A stretch of 45,005 nucleotides of DNA from a virus. This document shows, piece by piece, positions 32,601 to 38,616 of the stretch. The notes below the pieces were generated by a model. That model was not told the DNA's origin and made no database searches. It saw only the letters and a list, made by a program, of their open reading frames with translations. Position 1 is the first letter of the stretch. Every line of letters starts with the position of its first letter. The stretch lies in IMG/VR virus record IMGVR_UViG_3300046371_000078, positions 1 to 45,005 of that record, one strand, 5' to 3'. The position numbers were made by a program, and so were the translations under genes.

Positions 32601-34063
32601 GGGAAATTGTTACCGGCATCTCTTCTAACATTCTAAATGAACTTGGAACTAAAATTGAACTGTTCAAAGAAAGAAATCCCGATGCCACGGAGGATATGAT
32701 CAGCGAGGAGTTTGGCTACACTATTAACGATATCATGCAGTACAGATATGAGACTGAGATATCAAAAGATAATCGTGCCGCACTTGAATCTGAAATAGGT
32801 AAGCCTACAGATGAATCTAACTTCAGTGAGTATTTTTTAGCGGGCCAAGATAAAGCCAAGCAAAAGTTAGCCTCTGGTGGTCTAGTGCAGTCATTCGCTG
32901 TAGGTGGTGACGTAGGTGATCCACTTGCCCTGTCAGAGACTGTGGCAGAAGAAGATGTTGCTACTCGTGAACAAGAAGGTGAAGACTACGTTAAGCAGAT
33001 GGTTGAGCTAGGGCTTGACCTTGCACCTGTGACTGGTGAGATACGCTCAGCGCAGGGTGCTATCAAAGACTATGAAGAGGGCAACTATGGAATGGCGGCA
33101 CTGGGTGCAATTGGGGCGTTACCCTTGTTGGGAATCCCTGCGCGTAGTGTGGCTAAAGTTGTAAAGAATGTGGATAATTTTACTGAGTTCTTCACTCCAA
33201 TCAAAATGAAAGGAAGAAAAGGAAATAAGGAAATTGTACCTTCAGAACCTGTTATGCGAGAGACTGCTGAAGCAACAAAGGACATAGACCCTAAGTTAGC
33301 TAGAGCGAAAGCGTCAGATGCGCCTAGTATCTTGCCTTCACCGGGCCGCTTCTTTGATCCAGATAGCAGAGACTTTAAACCGGGCATTCTAAACATGGCT
33401 GAAAAGAGCAATGTTGATGTTGACATGGTTTTTGGTAACTACCTTGTCCCCGGAAGAGAAACGGTAGATGTTTCTAATAAGACATTTAATAACTTGTTTG
33501 TTAGTCCTCGCACATCATTCAAACGCAGTAACAACCAGAATGCCGCTGTGGCGAAAGCTAACATGTATGATGGGCCAGACCTCACAGTAGACGAGATGAA
33601 GGCTAACTACATTGCCAAAACAGGAAAGAAAGCGAATGACGCACGTGTAATACGAACCAATCTTGTACAGCCTGAGAAGTTTAAGATAGCTACAGAGTCT
33701 GGTGAAAGGTTCCTAGATCATCCTATTGTTGCTGTACAACAGATGTCAGGCAAGCATCCTGCTAACCCAAAGCACAGTGCCCCCCACTTCTACACACTAG
33801 ACGCACAATTTAAAGGTCCAGTAAGAATGGATAGGGCTACTGCTGTAAACAAAGAGGGGAAAGCACCTCAGCCTAATCTAAGACCTGCAACAGTAGGTGG
33901 TCCAGAAGATATTCAACTTGGTAATGTGGTAGGTGAAATTCGTATAGGAACTAATAAGCACAAGCTATATGACTATGTTGAAGTAGATGGAACTAAGTCT
34001 GCACCAGAAGGATTTGAAGATATCCCTGCCTTCAATAAAGGCGGATTAATGTCACGCAAATAA
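29642..34063 (+). CDS. Giant internal/ejection virion protein with separable C-terminal domain
   Basis: A 1,473-residue protein, the largest in the window and the last late gene. Hydrophobic Gly/Ala segments near 105-200 (APSTWLGLLTGGGGK, GALVEGAIGAGQSVAQ) could cross the host membrane during ejection. A helical body runs to about 1070. Then come GG motifs (ASGGLVQSFAVGGDVGD), a hydrophobic hairpin near 1123-1180 (LGLDLAPVTGEIRS, GAIGALPLLGIPA) and a globular-looking C-terminus of about 290 residues ending in FNKGGLMSRK. The hairpin resembles the region before toxin domains in bacterial polymorphic toxins. There is no visible lysozyme motif. Role from size and order. Confidence 0.75.
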   Translation: MKKGYNYLDPEDITAENLKADEDFLNDAASYLYKSTEGDVDLTDPEQIYDEFAKRMRYHDVNEVDTVSDLMYAQEADDESKAEMARLFDVYDKSEMSTEDLGEKIVDYGYGIATAPSTWLGLLTGGGGKAVSVAGQQATKEIVRRTLKGALKGALVEGAIGAGQSVAQQGTRMELDPEREFSGTEVALTAGLSALPGVALGGANALRLGAKEADATLLKQQGEAAFAKREAEAKVAAKETIAKAQDSDTKAVSEVEEVLAELEALTIDPTTGKAVKTKPLDKVEIAEGESIQIGIGQPEGFEIRLEQGDIDKMTAAILEMKEVIPRTPGNKITADLSLAIANGDIPLDMYVKTMEKYNLSGRDIGLIYQANVSNAARLLKSAQAIGGKSAQDILLLKKQLKAAIDKGQDLSEAVGADVKLATEVGQEATIRGYAKDTANKFERVRRSIMTSQPVTTLRNVFGGASRLTLDMFEEAVEVGTTSLYNGIAKRVGLKPIEASKRFLNVGDMGKYVLDTSEADLIANLYKNIDQKGFDRFFGNFIDSSVAGTKTDGGGWLTNIGNGLNILNRMSDNFFKKTAFAGELSRLVKANYDESLTDLIKNGRFNSIDPRLFNEAMDKAFEMVYQKTPKGKGFFAEQARNYLNIDQQYGFVTGLLIPFPRFVINQIQFMYEHAPIIGMLQAEKLGGKGKVAGRSLAKRISQQASGAMMLGTFMSLRNTQDPGTLWYNVETEYGTVDLRPMMGPMNLELYIADTMVKFRRGEPQPNLVGFSQDMVQTAIGSSMRAGTGLQLVNDVLPSLLGDLDPDGATGGKISIANMQTIGRIAGDYLNTFTFPLYLSVARDLYSLTDEEMRQIPETNGLVDTTDIMFARAGRTLGPIREMLGMENEKDPRYSIMRSTPAKKVDPLRTATTGFNISENANEVEKEANRLQVRPYEIYRRFKFGPADVRIREMVASELPQKMSGYIRGEEYKRQNNENKRKFFKEKAREIVTGISSNILNELGTKIELFKERNPDATEDMISEEFGYTINDIMQYRYETEISKDNRAALESEIGKPTDESNFSEYFLAGQDKAKQKLASGGLVQSFAVGGDVGDPLALSETVAEEDVATREQEGEDYVKQMVELGLDLAPVTGEIRSAQGAIKDYEEGNYGMAALGAIGALPLLGIPARSVAKVVKNVDNFTEFFTPIKMKGRKGNKEIVPSEPVMRETAEATKDIDPKLARAKASDAPSILPSPGRFFDPDSRDFKPGILNMAEKSNVDVDMVFGNYLVPGRETVDVSNKTFNNLFVSPRTSFKRSNNQNAAVAKANMYDGPDLTVDEMKANYIAKTGKKANDARVIRTNLVQPEKFKIATESGERFLDHPIVAVQQMSGKHPANPKHSAPHFYTLDAQFKGPVRMDRATAVNKEGKAPQPNLRPATVGGPEDIQLGNVVGEIRIGTNKHKLYDYVEVDGTKSAPEGFEDIPAFNKGGLMSRK

Positions 34064-34085
34064 AAAAACCCCTCATTGCGAGGGG
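34062..34085 (-). terminator. Intrinsic terminator T1 at the end of the minus-strand arm
   Basis: On the minus strand CCCCTC and GAGGGG pair around the loop GCAAT and are followed by seven T residues. The + strand has A residues there instead, so this is a minus-strand terminator. It overlaps the stop codon of the giant + strand gene and ends both the replication operon and the small RNA candidate. Confidence 0.85.
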
Positions 34086-34156
34086 CTGTGTAGTTGCTGT
34101 AAGGGTGAGATCAAACAGCGGAGGGAAAACTACCGTAGTAGCTTCTCTCTTATAAC
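34064..34156 (-). ncRNA. Candidate small structured RNA, about 93 nt
   Basis: A promoter of the phage family (P6) starts transcription near 34156, and an intrinsic terminator ends it near 34064 with no good open frame between. The predicted RNA folds into three hairpins: a six-pair stem closed by a UACG tetraloop (34132-34147, including a G-U pair that only the minus-strand RNA can form), GCUGU/ACAGC around a 14-base loop (about 34095-34118) and the terminator stem. The pattern promoter, stems, terminator is that of bacterial sRNAs. A target is unknown. It could instead be only the 3' end of the nrdB mRNA. Confidence 0.6.
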
Positions 34157-34161
34157 TAATA

Positions 34162-34189
34162 GTTATACACTAATAAACATAAATGTCAA
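34162..34189 (-). promoter_or_regulatory. Promoter P6, minus strand, TTGACA-N16-TATAAC
   Basis: On the minus strand TTGACA (34189-34184) and TATAAC (34167-34162) are 16 bases apart, followed by TATTAG. It lies just after the 34-residue gene downstream of nrdB and points at the terminator about 75 bases away. No gene is in that span, so it should make a short RNA. Confidence 0.75.
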
Positions 34190-34198
34190 TAGGTTATA

Positions 34199-34303
34199 TC
34201 AAATCTTACGCATCTGTCGTTTAAGATGTCTGATGACAGCCTCCATTTCCTTGATCTTCTTGTTAAGTTTTTCAAATTCTTGCTTAACTTGATCTTGGCT
34301 CAT
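34199..34303 (-). CDS. Coiled-coil peptide coupled to nrdB, 34 aa
   Basis: A 34-residue peptide whose ATG overlaps the nrdB stop (ATGA). It is a single amphipathic, coiled-coil helix of Lys, Glu, Ile and Leu (VKQEFEKLNKKIKEMEAVIR). The stop lies ten bases before promoter P6. Tight overlap and codon pattern favour a real gene. A role in NrdB folding or regulation can be imagined, but nothing shows it. Confidence 0.6.
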   Translation of the reverse strand: MSQDQVKQEFEKLNKKIKEMEAVIRHLKRQMRKI

Positions 34304-35262
34304 GCGGCTTGCCACCCCCAGTCATCACCTTCCATACCTGCGGCATTGTAATCTGTCACAACACCCTCAAAGAAATTCTTGTGAGAATCTCCTGCAACCA
34401 CCCAGTCAACCCATGGTAGTGGGTTCTCTTTGACTTTGTAGTTCCCTTTAAGTCCAAGCTGAATCAGTCGTCTGTCTGCGATGTACCTAATATATTTTTT
34501 AACTTCTTCTTCGCTGAGTCCTTCCAAGTCTCCCATCTCATACGCAAGTTCAATAACTTTGTCTTCAAGAGAGACTGCATCTCTGACCATTTGGTAGATA
34601 TCTGATTTAAATTCATCTGTTACAATCCTTGGGTGTTCCTCACAGAATGTGCGGAACAGTTTAGTCATACCCTCACAGTGCATCGTCTCATCACGAATGC
34701 TCCACTCGACAATCTCACACATGCCTCGCATCTTACCTGTGCGCTGGTAGTTGAGTAGCATTACGAATGCACTGAACAAACTCATGCCTTCATTGATTAC
34801 TGACCGGGCAACTGCCTTAGCTAGACCTGACTGTGTGTTCACATCAATGTCAGCCATGAACTCAATCTTGTCAGCCATCTGTTGGTACTCTAAGAATGCG
34901 GAGAACTCTTCTTCAGGCAGACCTAGTGTGTCATTAAGTAAAGCGTAAGAACGCTGATGCACAAATTCACGATTAGCAAAGCTAGTAAGCATAGCCCGTA
35001 TTTCGTTATTTTTAAATTTAGGTATGTAAGATTCCAAGTAGTTCGTTCCAACTTGGACATCCGACTGCGTAAAGAGTCTAAGGATCTGTGTAATATGGTT
35101 TCTTTCGACATCAGTTAACTTCCCATTGCTCCACTGCGCAACATCATCTTGCAGTTTAGCTTCCCATTCACCCCAGTGTACTTTCTCATGTGAGATAGCT
35201 TTTTCCACAGCCCATGGATATAGAAACGGCTTATAAGTCTTTGATTCTTCTAGCAATGGCAT
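34300..35262 (-). CDS. nrdB: Ribonucleotide reductase class I beta subunit
   Basis: A 320-residue radical-generating subunit that partners NrdA to turn ribonucleotides into deoxyribonucleotides for phage DNA. The ligand set of the di-metal site is complete: D68, E99, H102, E158, E192 and H195 (in REFVHQRSY, INEGMSLF and RDETMHCEG). Y106 takes the position of the E. coli radical Tyr122, so a Tyr-radical subclass is likely. The start ATG 35262 has GGAG about ten bases upstream. It is separated from nrdA by three small genes, a terminator-like hairpin and its own promoter (P5). Confidence 0.95.
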   Translation of the reverse strand: MPLLEESKTYKPFLYPWAVEKAISHEKVHWGEWEAKLQDDVAQWSNGKLTDVERNHITQILRLFTQSDVQVGTNYLESYIPKFKNNEIRAMLTSFANREFVHQRSYALLNDTLGLPEEEFSAFLEYQQMADKIEFMADIDVNTQSGLAKAVARSVINEGMSLFSAFVMLLNYQRTGKMRGMCEIVEWSIRDETMHCEGMTKLFRTFCEEHPRIVTDEFKSDIYQMVRDAVSLEDKVIELAYEMGDLEGLSEEEVKKYIRYIADRRLIQLGLKGNYKVKENPLPWVDWVVAGDSHKNFFEGVVTDYNAAGMEGDDWGWQAA

Positions 35263-35287
35263 ACACCACTCCGTTTATTGTAGGGTT

Positions 35288-35309
35288 AAAAAAGCCCACC
35301 GAAGTGGGC
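35288..35309 (-). terminator. Hairpin T2 with UUCG loop and T tract upstream of nrdB
   Basis: On the minus strand GCCCAC and GTGGGC close a TTCG tetraloop and are followed by six T residues, a textbook intrinsic terminator. It lies between the 68-residue gene and nrdB, only about eight bases after the predicted start of transcripts from P5. It would stop read-through from nrdA, and in P5 transcripts it forms the 5' hairpin of the nrdB mRNA. Confidence 0.8.
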
Positions 35310-35323
35310 ACAAGTATTGAGTA

Positions 35324-35351
35324 GTTATACTCAACGAGGGAAATTAGTCAA
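35324..35351 (-). promoter_or_regulatory. Promoter P5 for nrdB, TTGACT-N16-TATAAC
   Basis: On the minus strand TTGACT (35351-35346) and TATAAC (35329-35324) are 16 bases apart, with TACT after the -10. The -35 overlaps the last codons of the 68-residue gene. It would start the nrdB mRNA near 35317, right before hairpin T2. Confidence 0.7.
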
Positions 35352-35550
35352 CCGATTTATTAGCCAATCTATTGCGAAGTTCGTTAACCTGTTGACGCAA
35401 CTCAACAATTTCTTTTGCGGCTCTCTGTGACAGTGCATCAGGTACTACCTTAGTCTGCCACCCGTTGTCAGTTTCTTCAACCATTTCAAGTGCTTGCGCC
35501 TCACGCAATGCTTTGACTAGGTCAAACTCTTCATCAAAGTCTATACTCAT
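35344..35550 (-). CDS. Small helical acidic protein, 68 aa
   Basis: A 68-residue protein starting at an ATG that overlaps the previous stop (TAATG). The N-terminus is acidic (FDEEFDLVKALREAQALEM) and the C-terminus is a coiled-coil helix (KEIVELRQQVNELRNRLA). No family is recognised. The final codons carry the -35 of promoter P5. It sits between nrdA and nrdB, so a role linked to nucleotide metabolism is possible but unproven. Confidence 0.7.
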   Translation of the reverse strand: MSIDFDEEFDLVKALREAQALEMVEETDNGWQTKVVPDALSQRAAKEIVELRQQVNELRNRLANKSVD

Positions 35551-35684
35551 TATACTCTCCCGTACTTAATAAGTATAAGCCTACTTTCTATCTTAGCTAT
35601 CAGCCTAGAGTTTTTCTTGCCCATAGCTTTCAGCAATTTCATTGAAAGCTCTAGTAATTTTTTCTCCACGGTTTGCAATGTCAT
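35550..35684 (-). CDS. Small basic peptide, 44 aa
   Basis: A 44-residue, Lys/Leu/Arg-rich amphipathic helix (VEKKLLELSMKLLKAMGKK). The ATG at 35684 overlaps the previous TGA (TGATG) and its TAA overlaps the next ATG (TAATG). That makes three genes in a coupled chain and is the main argument that it is real. Function unknown. Confidence 0.65.
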   Translation of the reverse strand: MTLQTVEKKLLELSMKLLKAMGKKNSRLIAKIESRLILIKYGRV

Positions 35685-35944
35685 CAATCGTGATCCTCGT
35701 ATCCTTCATGTTCATCATCGTAGCATCCATGCATCTGAGTGAAGAACTCATCTAGTCCTGAGTAGCACATAGCGCACATAGCCACGGGCAGTACACCTAA
35801 GTACCCATCAATGCCACCCTCAAGTTCAATGTCGAACTCGCAGTGGCAGATGGAGCACACAAGCTCGTTGTAGCTTCTATCCTTAGATGAGGGCACGTGC
35901 TCTATTGGTCCTATTGCTATCTGTAATTGTTTCTTTCTTGGCAT
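35684..35944 (-). CDS. Zinc-ribbon-like small protein, 86 aa
   Basis: From ATG 35944 (MPRKKQLQ) this protein has 86 residues; a longer frame to 35989 would run into the nrdA end. It has two CxxC pairs about 30 residues apart (LVCSICHCEF and MCAMCYSG), a zinc-ribbon layout, and an acidic tail (DDEHEGYEDHD). It lies directly after nrdA. A small zinc protein beside RNR could act as a redox or regulatory partner, but that is inference. Confidence 0.7.
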   Translation of the reverse strand: MPRKKQLQIAIGPIEHVPSSKDRSYNELVCSICHCEFDIELEGGIDGYLGVLPVAMCAMCYSGLDEFFTQMHGCYDDEHEGYEDHD

Positions 35945-35951
35945 AGTGTAT

Positions 35952-37724
35952 CTACCCTTGGCATGAGATGCACTCATCCCCATCATCATCCGATGAGAAA
36001 TCCTTCAGTGCGTTACGTTCAACTGATGCACCCACTTTGTCAGCACTTACACCGGCATTGGTACGTAAGTAATATAATCCTTTAAGTCCTTCTTTCCACG
36101 CCTTGATATGTACGGAGTTGACGTATGACTTAGGTGATCCAGCAGGGAAGAATAGGTTCACTGACTGCCCTTGACAGATAAATTCCTGTCTCTTAGCCGC
36201 ATGTTCAACAACCCACGTTTGGTCCAATTCAAAGGCTGTCTTGAAAATGCCCTTCTCATGGTCACTGAGGAAGTCCAGATGCTGGACAGAGCCTTCGCTT
36301 GCAATGATCGTTTTCCATGTGCCTTCGGTATTCTCACCGTGCTCCTCCAGTACCTTCTCTAGTTCTTTGTTCTTAACCAGATGCGCACCTGCACGTGTTC
36401 TGTGTGTGTACGCATTCGACTTGATAGGCTCAATAGATGCTGAGCACCCACATATGATAGACGAGTTAGCATTCGGAGCAATCGCAAGTAGGTGAGCATT
36501 ACGCCGCCCTGTACCTGCCATATCCGGTGCTTCACCTCTTTCTTTGCCCATCTCATATGTAGACTCCAGTGCATCTTCTTTGATCTTCTTAAAGATCTGG
36601 TAGTTCTCACTAGCCGCTTGCCACGATTCCCATGCGATACCCTTATTCTGTAGGTAACCATGGAAGCCCATCGCACCTAAGCCGATGGACCGCTCCATGT
36701 ACGCGCTGAACTTGGCTCGCTCTAGCTCTTCCGGAGCATGTCTGATAAAGAATTTAAGGACGTTGTCCAAGAGTCTGACCAGATCCTGAACCATTCTGGT
36801 GTCTCGCCACTCGTCCCACTTTTCAATGTTGACTGAGGAGAGGCAACAGACTGCTGTACGTTCTTCAGATGTAGCGAGATGGATCTCATTGCACAGGTTA
36901 CTGCCATTAATTGTGAGTCCAAGTGCTCTTTGAGAATCCGGTAACCCTCGCTGGGCTGTGTCGATAAAGTTGAGGTAAGGGCTACCTGTTCTGAAGCGAG
37001 CTTCAAGTATTCTTTGCCACAACTCTCTAGCTTGGATTGTAGATCGGATAGCTCCTGAGTCAGGGCATCGTAGTTCCCATGTTTCTCCATTTTTTACTGC
37101 CTCCATAAAAGCATCTGTAATGTTAACTGCATTAAACAAGTTAAAGCATTTGCGGTTCGCATCACCACCAGTAGGATCTTTGAACCTGACGAACTCAATG
37201 ATCTCCGGATGAGACACATCAAGATATGCGGCATACGATCCCTTACGGGTCTTGCCTTGTTTGTAGGCTGTCATCTGTGAGTCAACAACCTTCATGAATG
37301 GGATCACTCCCGGTGCCTTGTCACTGACAGGACGTACATCAGACCAATGCCCACCTACGCCACCACCCTTTACGGATAGCCAAGCAACTTCAGCATTATG
37401 ACTGATGAGAGACTCAAGATTGTCACCAACATAAGTAAGAAAGCAAGAGATTGGCAATCCTTTTGGCTTAGCATCGTCAGTCGGTGCGTTTGAAAGCACA
37501 GGACTAGCGAACATAAACCAACGCTTGCTAGCATAATCATAAATACGCTGAGCGAACTCATAGTCACCCTCACAGTAAGCAACTGCCGCACGTGCGAATG
37601 CCTGCTGTGCATACAGTTCGTTATCCAACATGTAATAGTCTTTGAGCAGGGCCATCGCCTGATCAGACAGATCTTTATCTCTGTCGAGATCTAGGGTTAT
37701 TCCCTTGTATTTTGTAGAGTCCAC
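35952..37724 (-). CDS. nrdA: Ribonucleotide reductase class I alpha subunit
   Basis: A 590-residue catalytic subunit. Key residues are present: C94 (PISCFL), N276, C278 and E280 (SNLCNE), a Cys pair at 293-294 (AVCCLSS), the radical-transfer pair Y551-Y552 (LYYLRTNAG) and the C-terminal redox pair C585/C588 (CISC). It is shorter than the E. coli enzyme and begins directly with the core, so the N-terminal ATP-cone that senses dATP appears absent; the enzyme may escape that feedback. The start is GTG sharing its G with the TAG of the previous gene. Promoter P4 lies about 130 bases upstream. Confidence 0.95.
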   Translation of the reverse strand: MDSTKYKGITLDLDRDKDLSDQAMALLKDYYMLDNELYAQQAFARAAVAYCEGDYEFAQRIYDYASKRWFMFASPVLSNAPTDDAKPKGLPISCFLTYVGDNLESLISHNAEVAWLSVKGGGVGGHWSDVRPVSDKAPGVIPFMKVVDSQMTAYKQGKTRKGSYAAYLDVSHPEIIEFVRFKDPTGGDANRKCFNLFNAVNITDAFMEAVKNGETWELRCPDSGAIRSTIQARELWQRILEARFRTGSPYLNFIDTAQRGLPDSQRALGLTINGSNLCNEIHLATSEERTAVCCLSSVNIEKWDEWRDTRMVQDLVRLLDNVLKFFIRHAPEELERAKFSAYMERSIGLGAMGFHGYLQNKGIAWESWQAASENYQIFKKIKEDALESTYEMGKERGEAPDMAGTGRRNAHLLAIAPNANSSIICGCSASIEPIKSNAYTHRTRAGAHLVKNKELEKVLEEHGENTEGTWKTIIASEGSVQHLDFLSDHEKGIFKTAFELDQTWVVEHAAKRQEFICQGQSVNLFFPAGSPKSYVNSVHIKAWKEGLKGLYYLRTNAGVSADKVGASVERNALKDFSSDDDGDECISCQG

Positions 37725-37909
37725 TAATCCAGTCCTTCAATTTCAATTCCGATCCGCTTGAGTTCCGCACCCGGAATGTCATAGATACACGAATCGAGCA
37801 CTTCGGTGACGATCTCTGTGATGCCATCTTCTGTCCTATGTCCGGGCGAAACTTCAGTTATATCCACATTGAATTCCAAGTCAACCTTTACTTCAACTTC
37901 TTGTGACAT
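37724..37909 (-). CDS. Small acidic protein before nrdA, 61 aa
   Basis: A 61-residue acidic, strand-rich protein (VEVKVDLEFNVDITEV). I recognise no family. It shares one base with the stop of the upstream gene and its TAG overlaps the nrdA GTG, so all three are coupled. It carries promoter P4 inside its reading frame. Confidence 0.7.
   Translation of the reverse strand: MSQEVEVKVDLEFNVDITEVSPGHRTEDGITEIVTEVLDSCIYDIPGAELKRIGIEIEGLD
37857..37884 (-). promoter_or_regulatory. Promoter P4 inside the gene before nrdA, TTGACT-N16-TATAAC
   Basis: On the minus strand TTGACT (37884-37879) and TATAAC (37862-37857) are 16 bases apart, with GTGGATATAACT as in P1. It lies within the coding region of the 61-residue gene, so the protein sequence VDLEFNVDIT is encoded by promoter DNA. 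It would give extra nrdA transcript. Chance similarity is the alternative, since the site is constrained by coding. Confidence 0.55.
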
Positions 37910-38238
37910 TACCAGTGTTTCCCTTCTGTCTCTTCCATCATCTCAATCATCTTGTTGAGATACCATCGTGCCTTCTTGGCATTGGTAATGGGGTCACCCT
38001 TACTCCATAGGCGTGTGCCTAAGTACTTGAGTATCTGCCATTGGCATCCCCACATAGGGGCCAGTGGGTGTAGGAATCGCATGACATCACAGATGTAGTC
38101 AAAGGTTTCAATCAGCCCAGAGTTATAGTGCTCTGGCTTATCTACCTCATCAAAGAATCTATCCTCTTCATCCTCAAGGACATCATCAAATACATCACCT
38201 ACAGATTGAATCTTTTCAATGCTCTCAGTTTCAGTCAT
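37909..38238 (-). CDS. DUF3310-type small phage protein, 109 aa
   Basis: Residues about 34-55 contain DKPEHYNSGLIETFDYI and then CDVM. Near 75-95 are QILKYLGTRLW, followed by DPITNAKKARWYLNKMIEM. The PxHYxxG...E..D..KYL.R...K....KA.WYL pattern is that of DUF3310, small proteins common in phage nucleotide and replication regions and once labelled nucleotide-kinase-like; the function is not established. Two ATGs are possible (38241, 38238). The second has better spacing from the SD GGGAG, and both overlap the previous TGA. Confidence 0.8.
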   Translation of the reverse strand: MTETESIEKIQSVGDVFDDVLEDEEDRFFDEVDKPEHYNSGLIETFDYICDVMRFLHPLAPMWGCQWQILKYLGTRLWSKGDPITNAKKARWYLNKMIEMMEETEGKHW

Positions 38239-38612
38239 CATGCACTCCCGTATGTTTTAGTATTGAAGTCAAGAGTGATTACCTTGCCGTCTTCACTACG
38301 GCTGAAGTTAGGTGACTTCTCTTGTTCTTCCATATCAACTTGGTACTCATTCTCTACAATGTAGGACAAGTTGCTCGCAAAGTATTCTTTTAAATACTCT
38401 AGAAAATCTGGGTCTTCTTCCATTAGCTGAAGAGACGCGGCTACCATGCCACACACACTGCGTATCTGAAAAATTTCATCCTCAGATAAGTCATCGTGCA
38501 ACTCTTCTTCTACGAACGCCGATACATTGCCTGTCCACTTACCGTCTTTAAACTCAGGATCAATGGCAACACCGAATGTAGAATGCTTAGCATTATCTGT
38601 TTCATCGCTCAT
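38238..38612 (-). CDS. Acidic protein of unknown function, 124 aa
   Basis: A 124-residue acidic protein in the replication operon. It has mixed strand and helix (FGVAIDPEFKDGKWTGNVSA, then FQIRSVCGMVAASLQLMEED). No motif or family is recognised. It starts four bases after the endonuclease I stop, with AAAGGTAG upstream as SD. Confidence 0.7.
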   Translation of the reverse strand: MSDETDNAKHSTFGVAIDPEFKDGKWTGNVSAFVEEELHDDLSEDEIFQIRSVCGMVAASLQLMEEDPDFLEYLKEYFASNLSYIVENEYQVDMEEQEKSPNFSRSEDGKVITLDFNTKTYGSA

Positions 38613-38616
38613 ATAA

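Noticed and set aside
34151-34156. TATAAC on the + strand opposite promoter P6
   Set aside because: No TTGACA-like element occurs 16 bases upstream on that strand; it is part of the near-palindrome around the P6 -10.
37370-37612. Open frames inside nrdA in other minus-strand frames (for example 80 aa)
   Set aside because: The nrdA frame carries all catalytic motifs; these are shadows without SD.
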